A stretch of DNA of 12,109 nucleotides, taken from Actinomycetota bacterium. GTDB taxonomy: Bacteria > Actinomycetota > Actinomycetes > UBA12327. Within the stretch, counting starts at the first letter, position 1; each line of letters begins with the position of its first letter. The translations under genes were made by a program, and so were the position numbers. The notes below the pieces were generated by a model. The model was given only the letters and a program-made list of their open reading frames with translations. It searched no databases and had not been told where the DNA came from. Positions 6,136 through 12,109 of the stretch are shown piece after piece. The DNA is taken from positions 1 to 12,109 of the forward strand of contig DPWC01000151.1 in assembly GCA_003529305.1 (NCBI GenBank), read 5' to 3'.

Positions 6136-7403
6136 TGACGACAACTCCCTCCGATGCCGTGGATGGTGCGACACTCGCGGCGCCGACTTCGAGCGGAACC
6201 ACGGCGATGCCGGATGCACTGGGGCACTTCGGCCCCTATGGGGGGCGATTCGTACCGGAAGCGTTGATCGCCGCACTGGACGAACTCGACGAGGCCTACC
6301 GCGCTGCGATGGTCGATCCCGAGTTTCAGTCAGAGTTGCAGAGACTGCTGACCACCTACACCGGTCGCCCCAGTCCGTTGACGGATGCTCGTCGGTTGTC
6401 ACCGCACGCTGGGGGCGCCCAGATTCTGTTGAAGCGTGAAGACCTCAATCACACGGGCTCGCACAAAATCAACAATGTGCTGGGCCAAGCCCTGCTGACT
6501 CGGCGCATGGGCAAGACGCGAGTGATCGCTGAAACTGGCGCGGGTCAGCACGGCGTCGCCACCGCAACGGCAGCAGCGCTGCTTGGCCTTGACTGTGTGG
6601 TCTACATGGGTCAGGAGGACACCCAGCGCCAAGCTCTCAATGTGGCTCGTATGCGCCTACTTGGCGCGGAAGTTGTGCCCGTCACAGCTGGCAGTCGCAC
6701 GCTGAAGGATGCCATCAATGAGGCCATGCGCGACTGGGTGACCAATGTCGCCGATACGCACTATCTGTTGGGCACCGTCGCTGGTCCGCATCCCTTTCCT
6801 TCGATGGTGCGCGATTTTCACCGATGCATTGGTCTGGAGGCGCGTCAGCAGGTTCTTGCGCTGACCGGTCGATTGCCCGATGCCGTGGCAGCGTGCGTCG
6901 GCGGCGGGTCGAATGCCATCGGCATCTTCCATGCATTTCTGGACGATGCCGGGGTGGCGTTGCACGGTTTCGAAGCGGGCGGCGACGGCGTGGCCACTGG
7001 TCGGCACGCGGCCACGATTACTGGCGGTGCTCCCGGTGTGCTGCATGGAACGCGTTCCTACCTTTTGCAGGACGAAGACGGACAGACCATCGAGTCGCAT
7101 TCGATCTCGGCGGGTCTTGACTACCCAGGGGGGGGCCCCGAGCACGCGTGGCTCAATGACCTTGGCCGAGCCCAGTACCGCCCGATCACCGACGCCGAGG
7201 CGATGGAGGCCTTCCAGCTGCTCAGTAGAACCGAAGGAATTATCCCTGCCATCGAGTCAGCTCATGCCATTGCTGGCGCCCTAGTGGTGGGCCGCGAACT
7301 GGGCCCGGATGGCGTCGTTCTGGTGAACTTGTCCGGTCGCGGCGACAAAGATGTGGATACCGCTGCTCGATGGTTCGGATTGTTCAGTGAGTCTGACGCA
7401 TGA
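6135..7403 (+). CDS. trpB: Tryptophan synthase beta chain
   Basis: TrpB joins indole, channelled from TrpA, to serine using pyridoxal phosphate. The 422-residue protein has the PLP lysine Lys111 in HTGSHKINN, the catalytic Glu133 in ETGAGQHG and the phosphate-binding CVGGGSNAIG (255-264). All sit at +24 relative to Salmonella TrpB (Lys87, Glu109). An N-terminal tail of about 30 residues precedes GHFGPYGGRFVPE. The start is taken as ATG 6135, overlapping the trpC stop by one base, with GGGAGG at 6125-6130; the GTG at 6132 is too close to that site. One oddity: the usual SAGLDYPGVGPEH is SAGLDYPGGGPEH here, within an eight-G run (7128-7135). The gene ends in a 4-base ATGA overlap with trpA. Confidence 0.97.
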   Translation: MTTTPSDAVDGATLAAPTSSGTTAMPDALGHFGPYGGRFVPEALIAALDELDEAYRAAMVDPEFQSELQRLLTTYTGRPSPLTDARRLSPHAGGAQILLKREDLNHTGSHKINNVLGQALLTRRMGKTRVIAETGAGQHGVATATAAALLGLDCVVYMGQEDTQRQALNVARMRLLGAEVVPVTAGSRTLKDAINEAMRDWVTNVADTHYLLGTVAGPHPFPSMVRDFHRCIGLEARQQVLALTGRLPDAVAACVGGGSNAIGIFHAFLDDAGVALHGFEAGGDGVATGRHAATITGGAPGVLHGTRSYLLQDEDGQTIESHSISAGLDYPGGGPEHAWLNDLGRAQYRPITDAEAMEAFQLLSRTEGIIPAIESAHAIAGALVVGRELGPDGVVLVNLSGRGDKDVDTAARWFGLFSESDA

Positions 7404-8269
7404 GTGGTTCCTTAGAACTCGACGACCAGGCAGCCTCAGCGAAGTCGCCACCGTCATCCATCAGTATGGGATCTGTGCGCTCGGCGTTCGACATCGCGCG
7501 GACGCAAAACAGGTCTTTGCTTGTGGGGTACCTGCCCGCTGGTTTCCCGTCCATAGAGGCCAGCGCGCGAGCGGCGGAGGCGATGGTGGCCGCCGGCGTG
7601 GATGTGGTGGAGATCGGACTGCCCTATAGCGACCCCGTGATGGATGGTCCGGTCATCCAGGAGGCCGTTGACCATGCGCTTCGAGATGGTGTGCGCACGC
7701 GGGATGTGCTCGCCCTTGCGGGGCGGGTGGCAGCAACCGGCGCACCGACTTTGGTGATGACCTATTGGAATCCGGTGGAGCGTTACAGCCCCGCGCAATT
7801 TGCTCGTGACCTTGCCGCAGCAGGAGGGGCTGGGGCGATAACCCCCGACTTGATTCCTGAAGAAGCCGGTGAGTGGGTGGCCGCGGCTCAGCACGAAGGC
7901 CTCGACACGGTGTTTCTGGTCGCGCCCTCGTCGCCCGATGTGCGGATTCGTGCCGTCGCTGCGGCCACCACCGGTTTCGTCTACGCAGCGTCGACCATGG
8001 GCGTTACAGGTGCTCGCACTCAGGTCGGCACGGCGGCGCAGGGGTTGGTCGAGCGAGTACGCACATTGACCGAAGTCCCCATTGCCGTGGGGCTTGGTGT
8101 TTCCACCCCGGAGCAGGCCGCTGAGGTGGCCCAGTGGGCCGACGGAGTGATCGTGGGTTCAGCGTTTGTTCGACTCCTGCTCGATGCACCGTCGCAGGAC
8201 GCCGGCGTTGCGGCGGTGGGTGAATTGGCTGCGGCTTTGGCGCAGGCTGTGCGAGGCGCCCGCAGGTAG
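7400..8269 (+). CDS. trpA: Tryptophan synthase alpha chain
   Basis: TrpA splits indole-3-glycerol phosphate into indole and glyceraldehyde 3-phosphate and passes indole to TrpB. In the 289-residue product the catalytic pair is Glu71 (VEIGLPYSDP) and Asp82 (MDGPVIQ), matching Glu49 and Asp60 of Salmonella with a +22 offset. TYWNPVERY, ITPDLIPEEAGEW, YAASTMGVTGAR and VGLGVSTPEQ are typical. The offset comes from a polar, Ser/Ala-rich N-terminal extension of about 22 residues. An alternative ATG at 7466 would remove it, but the ATGA overlap with trpB supports 7400, as no Shine-Dalgarno sequence precedes either start. The pair is probably made in a fixed ratio by coupled translation. Confidence 0.96.
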   Translation: MSGSLELDDQAASAKSPPSSISMGSVRSAFDIARTQNRSLLVGYLPAGFPSIEASARAAEAMVAAGVDVVEIGLPYSDPVMDGPVIQEAVDHALRDGVRTRDVLALAGRVAATGAPTLVMTYWNPVERYSPAQFARDLAAAGGAGAITPDLIPEEAGEWVAAAQHEGLDTVFLVAPSSPDVRIRAVAAATTGFVYAASTMGVTGARTQVGTAAQGLVERVRTLTEVPIAVGLGVSTPEQAAEVAQWADGVIVGSAFVRLLLDAPSQDAGVAAVGELAAALAQAVRGARR

Positions 8270-8278
8270 GCTGAGGTC

Positions 8279-8890
8279 ATGGACTTCTCGCTGACCGGTG
8301 CCCCGGTGCACGAGAAAGATCACGGGGCGATGGCTGGGACTGCATTTCGTGTGGTGCTGGGCATCGTGCTGTTGATTGCCGGCGGCCTGAAGATCACTGA
8401 TCTGGAGCAATCGGCGAAGGCAGTGAAGGCCTACAAAGTCATGCCACCGGCTGTGGCAGAAATAGTCGGCTACGCGCTGCCACCACTGGAGATGTTTCTG
8501 GGGTTGCTCCTGGTGATCGGCCTGTTCACTCGCGTCGCTGCGACGATCGCTGGGCTGCTGTTGGTGGTCTTCATCGTTGGCATCATCTCGGTGTGGGTTC
8601 GTGGCATCAGCATTGAATGCGGGTGTTTCAACTCCGGAGGGGCCTCGGCAAGTCCGGTTGATGTTCAGCAGTGGGAGTACCTGCGCGAGATCATCCGCGA
8701 TCTTGTCCTGCTGGGTCTGGCCGCGTGGTTGGCAGTGTGGCCCAGAACACGGTGGGCACTAGACACCATTGCGCGGCCCCATCTGCACAAGGTCTATGAG
8801 TTCATGGATGATGATGATCCGCAGGAGGCTCCCGCCGGCACCGTCGCACCGGAACCCGCGGGTGTTACACCGCGTCCCAATAACTCATAA
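8279..8890 (+). CDS. MauE/DoxX-like redox-associated membrane protein
   Basis: A 203-residue protein with four predicted transmembrane helices (about 20-38, 58-81, 85-107, 137-154). The first carries the DoxX/MauE-like GLKITDLEQSAKAVKAYKV stretch, and the third is followed by ECGCF (113-117), a two-cysteine motif found in MauE-type proteins. These are thought to help disulfide formation or electron transfer in the membrane. The C-terminal 50 residues are acidic and Pro-rich, probably disordered. It starts 9 bases after trpA, with GAGG at 8273-8276, so it is likely read from the trp transcript. The next gene is a DsbA-like oxidoreductase, a plausible partner. A shorter start at the ATG of residue 18 is possible. 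Confidence 0.82.
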   Translation: MDFSLTGAPVHEKDHGAMAGTAFRVVLGIVLLIAGGLKITDLEQSAKAVKAYKVMPPAVAEIVGYALPPLEMFLGLLLVIGLFTRVAATIAGLLLVVFIVGIISVWVRGISIECGCFNSGGASASPVDVQQWEYLREIIRDLVLLGLAAWLAVWPRTRWALDTIARPHLHKVYEFMDDDDPQEAPAGTVAPEPAGVTPRPNNS

Positions 8891-8930
8891 CGCAGTTCGC
8901 TGATTTTCTCAGATCACGCAGGAGGCACCG

Positions 8931-9728
8931 ATGGGCAAGCAGGGCAAAGACGCACGCGCCGCCGCACAGGCCGAGTTAGAAGCTCAGCGTGCCGCACAGC
9001 GTTCGGCGGAGCGCAAGCGCAGCTCCTTTTTCATCGGTGGCACCGTCGCGTTGCTCGTTGTGCTCATCGCTTTGGTCGCATTGGCGGTGGTCAATCAAAA
9101 CAAGAAGCAATCTGATGTCGGCGCGTTGCCGCGGGGGGCAAACCCCACGACCTTCGGCGTAGAAATCGGCAGTGGTGCGGTCAATGGTGGCGGCAATTGG
9201 GCAACGCCGGTGACTGCAAGCAACAAGAAGATCCCCGTTGTCGATCTATACGAGGACTTCCAGTGTCCGGCGTGCAAGCAATTCGAAGATCTCACGGCGA
9301 CTGCTTTCGACAAACTCATCTTCCAGGGCAAGGTCAAGGCGATTTACCACCCCCTGTCGTTCTTGGACAAGAACTTCAACACCGACTCATCCCTGCGGGC
9401 TGCGAGCGCCTCGGGATGTGCAGCCGACGAAGGCAAGTTCTTGGCGTTCCACAATGAGGTGTACAAGAATCAGCCCGCTCGCGAAGGCACGGGTTACACC
9501 GATCAGGAGCTTCTCCAATTCGGTGCCAATATCGGGTTGACTGGGTCGGGATTCACCAAGTGCGTGACATCGCAGAAGTACACCAAGTGGGCGACGAATG
9601 GCGTGCAAGCCGAGGGTGATGACCGCGGGATCACCTCTACGCCGACGGTGCTGCTCAATGGCAAGGAGCTCAAGCGCCCGTACACAGTGGCATCGTTGAC
9701 CGCTGCCATCACGGCAGCTGGCAAGTAG
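8931..9728 (+). CDS. Membrane-anchored DsbA-like thioredoxin-fold protein
   Basis: A 265-residue protein. Residues 1-30 are charged and Ala/Arg/Gln-rich, likely a short cytosolic helix. Residues 32-54 form one membrane anchor, and the rest should face outside. The thioredoxin-fold domain (about 100-262) has the active site QCPACKQFE (Cys112, Cys115) after DLYEDF, a helical insert, a further cysteine pair (Cys163 and Cys211) that may form a structural disulfide, and the cis-proline in TSTPTV (Pro238). This layout is the actinobacterial DsbA/DSBA_2-like type, acting as thiol oxidase or isomerase on secreted proteins. GGAGG lies 5 bases before the ATG. It sits 40 bases after the MauE-like gene and just ahead of lgt, suggesting one envelope-related transcription group. 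Confidence 0.93.
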   Translation: MGKQGKDARAAAQAELEAQRAAQRSAERKRSSFFIGGTVALLVVLIALVALAVVNQNKKQSDVGALPRGANPTTFGVEIGSGAVNGGGNWATPVTASNKKIPVVDLYEDFQCPACKQFEDLTATAFDKLIFQGKVKAIYHPLSFLDKNFNTDSSLRAASASGCAADEGKFLAFHNEVYKNQPAREGTGYTDQELLQFGANIGLTGSGFTKCVTSQKYTKWATNGVQAEGDDRGITSTPTVLLNGKELKRPYTVASLTAAITAAGK

Positions 9729-9738
9729 GCCTTTGATC

Positions 9739-10611
9739 GTGCTCGGTTCGCCCGGGCAGGTTCTGGCGTACCTGCCGAGTCCTGCGCGTGGCGAAATCTC
9801 GCTGGGGCCGTTTCCCCTGCGCGGCTATGCCCTGGCCATCATCGTCGGCATCGTTGTGGCGATCGTTGTTGGCGAGCGTCGCTATGTCGAGCGGGGTGGC
9901 CAGCCGGGAACGATTGCTGATTTGGCGATCTGGGCGGTGCCTTTCGGAATAGTGGGCGGTCGGCTCTACCACGTGCTTACTTCGTGGCCGTCCTATTTCG
10001 GCCCTGGTGCCGAACCTATTCGCGCGCTGTATGTCTGGCAGGGCGGTTTGGGGATTTGGGGGGCAGTGGTTCTTGGCGGCGTGGGCGTGTGGATCGGCGC
10101 TCGACGCCGAGGTTTACCTCTGCCGCCGATCGCCGATGCCATTGCGCCGGGATTGGCGTTGGCTCAAGCCATTGGTCGATTTGGCAATTGGTTCAATCAA
10201 GAACTCTTCGGGCGTCCGACGAGCCTGCCATGGGCCTTGGAAATCGATTCCGCTCATCGACCGGCTGGCTATGCCAACTTTGAGACCTTTCATCCGACAT
10301 TTCTCTACGAATCACTGTGGTGTGTGGGTGTCGCGGTGGCTTTAGTCCTGATTGATCGGCGTCGACAGCTGGGCCATGGCCGGGTCTTCGGTCTGTATGT
10401 CGTGCTGTATTGCCTTGGGCGACTGTGGATTGAGTCGTTGCGCATTGATGCCTCCGCCATCGTGTTCGGATTGCGGTGGAACATGTGGGTCAGTGTGATC
10501 TGCGCCGCGGGAGCGGTGATCTACCTGGTGATTGTGGGACGATCAAAGCCCGGACGGGAAACGAAGGGCGATGTTCGCGGCCAGGCAAGGAGGAGCGATG
10601 TCACACGATGA
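9739..10611 (+). CDS. lgt: Prolipoprotein diacylglyceryl transferase
   Basis: Lgt moves a diacylglyceryl group from phosphatidylglycerol to the lipobox cysteine of prolipoproteins, the first lipoprotein maturation step, in the cytoplasmic membrane. The product has about 290 residues and seven or so membrane segments. Diagnostic features are LPSPARGEISLGPFPLRGYA near the N-terminus, YVWQGGLGIWG, the family signature GRFGNWFNQELFG (146-158), FHPTFLYES and ESLRID. The start is uncertain: GTG 9739 lies 8 bases after AAGTAGG, which overlaps the preceding stop codon; TTG 9733 would add two residues but sits only 2 bases after it. The C-terminal tail is basic and short, and the gene overlaps the next one by 14 bases. 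Confidence 0.96.
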   Translation: MLGSPGQVLAYLPSPARGEISLGPFPLRGYALAIIVGIVVAIVVGERRYVERGGQPGTIADLAIWAVPFGIVGGRLYHVLTSWPSYFGPGAEPIRALYVWQGGLGIWGAVVLGGVGVWIGARRRGLPLPPIADAIAPGLALAQAIGRFGNWFNQELFGRPTSLPWALEIDSAHRPAGYANFETFHPTFLYESLWCVGVAVALVLIDRRRQLGHGRVFGLYVVLYCLGRLWIESLRIDASAIVFGLRWNMWVSVICAAGAVIYLVIVGRSKPGRETKGDVRGQARRSDVTR

Positions 10612-11347
10612 TGCCAAGCCACAGGCCGTAGAGATCCACCATGCGCACCGCGATGTCACTGGTGGCTGGCTGCGGCCAGCAGTCTTTGGCGCGATGGACG
10701 GTTTGGTCTCGAATGCTGCACTGATGGCTGGCGTCGCTGGTGGTGTGGCGAGTTCAGGAGGGGCGAGAAGCTCGATTGTTCTTGCCGGATTCGCGGGCTT
10801 GGCCGCCGGTGCTTTTTCGATGGCGGCGGGGGAATATGTGTCGGTGCGGGCACAGTCCGAGTCAGCATTGGCCGAAATTGAATCGGAGCGACGCGAATTG
10901 GCTGAACGCCCCGAGGCGGAGTTAGCTGAACTGATCGAGTCGTATGTGGCTCGTGGAGTGGCCCGTCCGCTGGCGACCGATTTCGCCACAGCGATCAGTG
11001 CTGATCCGGAGCAAGCGTTGGCCGTACATATTCGTGACGAGGTAGGCATTCACCCTGACGAGTTGCCCTCGCCATGGGTCGCTGGGTCATCGTCATTCGC
11101 CGCGTTTGCCGTGGGCGCTTTCGTTCCGCTACTGCCGTACCTGCTGGGCTTGGGAACCAGCAACGCAGTCACCCTCGCGGTGTCGCAGGCTCTCGCGGTG
11201 GCAGCTTTGTTTGCCTGTGGTGCCATGGTCTCGCGCGTGACGACGCGTGGGTGGCTCTACAGCGGGGTGCGGCAGGCGGCGATCGGGGTGTTCGCAGGCC
11301 TTCTGACCTACGCCTTGGGCCATCTGGCGGGTTCTGCCGTGGGCTAA
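10598..11347 (+). CDS. VIT1/CCC1-like transporter (putative Fe2+/Mn2+ exporter)
   Basis: A 249-residue membrane protein of the VIT family, which moves ferrous iron or manganese out of the cytosol. Features in order: His-rich N-terminus (HHAHRD, 14-19), RPAVFGAMDGLVSNAAL (26-42) with the conserved Asp34 of helix 1, helix 2 ending AGAFSMAAGEYVSVRAQSE (70-88), a Glu-rich cytosolic stretch (88-150) that corresponds to the metal-binding helices, then helices at about 162-184, 188-211 and 223-246. Metal and direction are inferred from the family. AGGAGG at 10588-10593 is 4 bases before the ATG, which fixes the start against longer readings into lgt. It overlaps lgt by 14 bases, so it is probably co-translated. 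Confidence 0.92.
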   Translation: MSHDDAKPQAVEIHHAHRDVTGGWLRPAVFGAMDGLVSNAALMAGVAGGVASSGGARSSIVLAGFAGLAAGAFSMAAGEYVSVRAQSESALAEIESERRELAERPEAELAELIESYVARGVARPLATDFATAISADPEQALAVHIRDEVGIHPDELPSPWVAGSSSFAAFAVGAFVPLLPYLLGLGTSNAVTLAVSQALAVAALFACGAMVSRVTTRGWLYSGVRQAAIGVFAGLLTYALGHLAGSAVG

Positions 11348-11374
11348 TTGCCCCCAGAATCTTGTTGCTACACT
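11348..11374 (+). promoter_or_regulatory. Candidate gltB promoter
   Basis: TGCTACACT at 11366-11374 is an extended -10 (TG, one base, TANNNT). TTGCCC at 11348-11353, directly after the preceding stop codon, is a partial -35 with a 15-base spacer. The start of transcription would be near 11381, leaving a leader of about 114 bases. This is the best promoter-like match I found in the window. Confidence 0.5.
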
Positions 11375-11381
11375 TAAGGCC

Positions 11382-11477
11382 CCGGGCCAGCGTCGTCCCG
11401 GAACCCCGATGTCACTGAACAACCTCTAGTTGTGCTGTGCGGGAAACCCACCATCGATCGGGCGTTCGTGCGCCCGA
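11382..11477 (+). promoter_or_regulatory. Structured 5' leader of gltB with three stem-loops
   Basis: Hand folding gives three elements. First, CCGGG (11382-11386) with CCCGG (11397-11401). Second, a long hairpin: CCCG (11405-11408) with CGGG (11440-11443), CAC (11413-11415) with GTG (11437-11439), and ACAAC (11419-11423) with GTTGT (11429-11433), loop CTCTA. Third, TCGGGCG (11458-11464) with CGCCCGA (11471-11477), loop TTCGTG, ending 4 bases before the ribosome-binding site. A short GGG-AAA-CCC pairing (11441-11449) would compete with the base of the second. No known riboswitch class was recognised. Confidence 0.35.
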
Positions 11478-11494
11478 CGACGAGAGGCGCCACG

Positions 11495-12109
11495 GTGAAA
11501 AGCACTCCGGTCCCACAGGGCCTGTATTCCGGACGCGACGAACATGACGCGTGCGGTGTTGGTCTCGTGGCGCACCTGTCTGGCGTACCAACCCGGACGA
11601 TCGTGGATCAGGCGTTGACCGTTCTGCTGAACATGGATCATCGCGGTGCCACGGGGGCCGAGCCTGATTCTGGTGACGGCGCGGGCCTCTTGATTCAGGT
11701 GCCCGATGCCTTCATGCGAGCGGTGGGGCCGGCCGGTTTGCCGCCAGCGGGGCACTATGCCGTGGGCATGGCGTTCCTCCCGCAGGACGACGACGCAGCA
11801 GCGGCCGATGTATTGGCCGTCGAGAAGATTGCCGCACAAGAGGGCCTCCGTGTGCTCGGCTGGCGCGATGTTCCGGTCACCGACGGCTTGGTCGGGCCGA
11901 CAGCTCGCTCCACGCAGCCGCGATTTGTTCAATTGTTCGTTACTGATGCTGACGGCCAGCGCAGCGGGCTGGAACTTGATCGCCTGGCGTTTTGCTTGCG
12001 CAAGCGTGCGGAGCATGAGACCGGCACCTACTTCGCCAGTTTGTCCTCGCGCACGATCGTGTACAAGGGCATGTTGACGACCTCGCAGCTGCAGCCCTTT
12101 TTCCCCGAC
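11495..12109 (+). CDS. gltB: Glutamate synthase large subunit, N-terminal part (cut by window edge)
   Basis: GltB, with GltD, makes two glutamates from glutamine and 2-oxoglutarate; its N-terminal domain is a class II glutamine amidotransferase. The 205 visible codons run open to the window end, where a full-length protein would have about 1,500. The catalytic nucleophile is Cys20 in HDACGVGLVAHL; family members lose a short propeptide to expose it, here 19 residues. NMDHRGATGAEPDSGDGAGLL (about 49-69) is a hallmark of this domain. Start GTG 11495 has GAGAGG 7 bases before it; another in-frame GTG at 11468 would start inside the leader hairpin and lacks a site. A 147-base gap with its own promoter candidate separates it from the VIT-type gene, so it is probably a separate transcript, perhaps gltBD. 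Confidence 0.95.
   Translation, partial: MKSTPVPQGLYSGRDEHDACGVGLVAHLSGVPTRTIVDQALTVLLNMDHRGATGAEPDSGDGAGLLIQVPDAFMRAVGPAGLPPAGHYAVGMAFLPQDDDAAAADVLAVEKIAAQEGLRVLGWRDVPVTDGLVGPTARSTQPRFVQLFVTDADGQRSGLELDRLAFCLRKRAEHETGTYFASLSSRTIVYKGMLTTSQLQPFFPD

Noticed and set aside
5770..6402. A 210-codon minus-strand open frame across the trpC/trpB junction
   Set aside because: It runs opposite strongly conserved TrpC and TrpB sequence, is Arg/Pro/Ser-rich like other antisense frames of GC-rich genes, and shows no domain.
10543..11049. A 168-codon minus-strand open frame opposite the VIT-like gene
   Set aside because: Low-complexity Ser/Ala/Pro/Arg composition mirrors the coding frame opposite; the plus-strand VIT motifs are decisive.
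11426..12016. A 196-codon open frame on the minus strand opposite gltB
   Set aside because: The plus strand here encodes a clear glutamine amidotransferase domain of GltB with its catalytic Cys; the minus frame has no recognisable domain and is its shadow.

Overview
The window looks like an actinobacterial chromosome segment of moderately high GC. Several things point this way: the gene order hisF, hisI, trpE, Trp-associated membrane protein, HGxxPAAW protein, trpC, trpB, trpA, DsbA-like protein, lgt and gltB (close to what I recall for the Streptomyces his/trp region), a DinB/MDMPI-like TIGR03085 protein, frequent GTG starts, and a possible leaderless gene. I cannot place it more finely. It may be a less GC-rich lineage than Streptomyces, but that is only an impression.

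Layout. At the left edge is the 3' part of hisF (1-696, +). A convergent gene of the TIGR03085 family follows (723-1415, -), with a long stem-loop at the convergence point. Divergent from it, hisI (1496-1828) opens a long same-strand run: trpE, a four-helix Trp-operon membrane protein, a short HGxxPAAW-like membrane protein, a CD225/dispanin protein, a DUF2752 protein, trpC, trpB, trpA, a MauE/DoxX-like protein, a membrane-anchored DsbA-like protein, lgt and a VIT1/CCC1-like metal transporter. Gaps are small (overlaps up to 95 bases), so most of 1496-11347 could be one or a few transcripts. A 147-base leader with a good promoter candidate and several stem-loops then precedes gltB, which runs off the right edge.

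How the genes work together. HisF and HisI are histidine-pathway steps. TrpE, TrpC, TrpB and TrpA cover tryptophan synthesis from chorismate except the TrpG, TrpD and TrpF steps. Those are not in the window; in Actinobacteria the TrpF step is usually done by the dual enzyme PriA, encoded near hisF. GltB makes glutamate, tying in with the glutamine-using his and trp reactions. The genes after trpA form an envelope group: disulfide/redox proteins, lipoprotein lipidation and metal transport.

The least understood part is the run of four small membrane proteins (3453-5227) between trpE and trpC, especially the CD225 and DUF2752 pair. No mobile element, CRISPR array, tRNA or rRNA was seen. No intergenic stretch exceeds 150 bases. 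I found no clear new defence-type or mobile system; the main leads are the membrane-protein cassette and the gltB leader.
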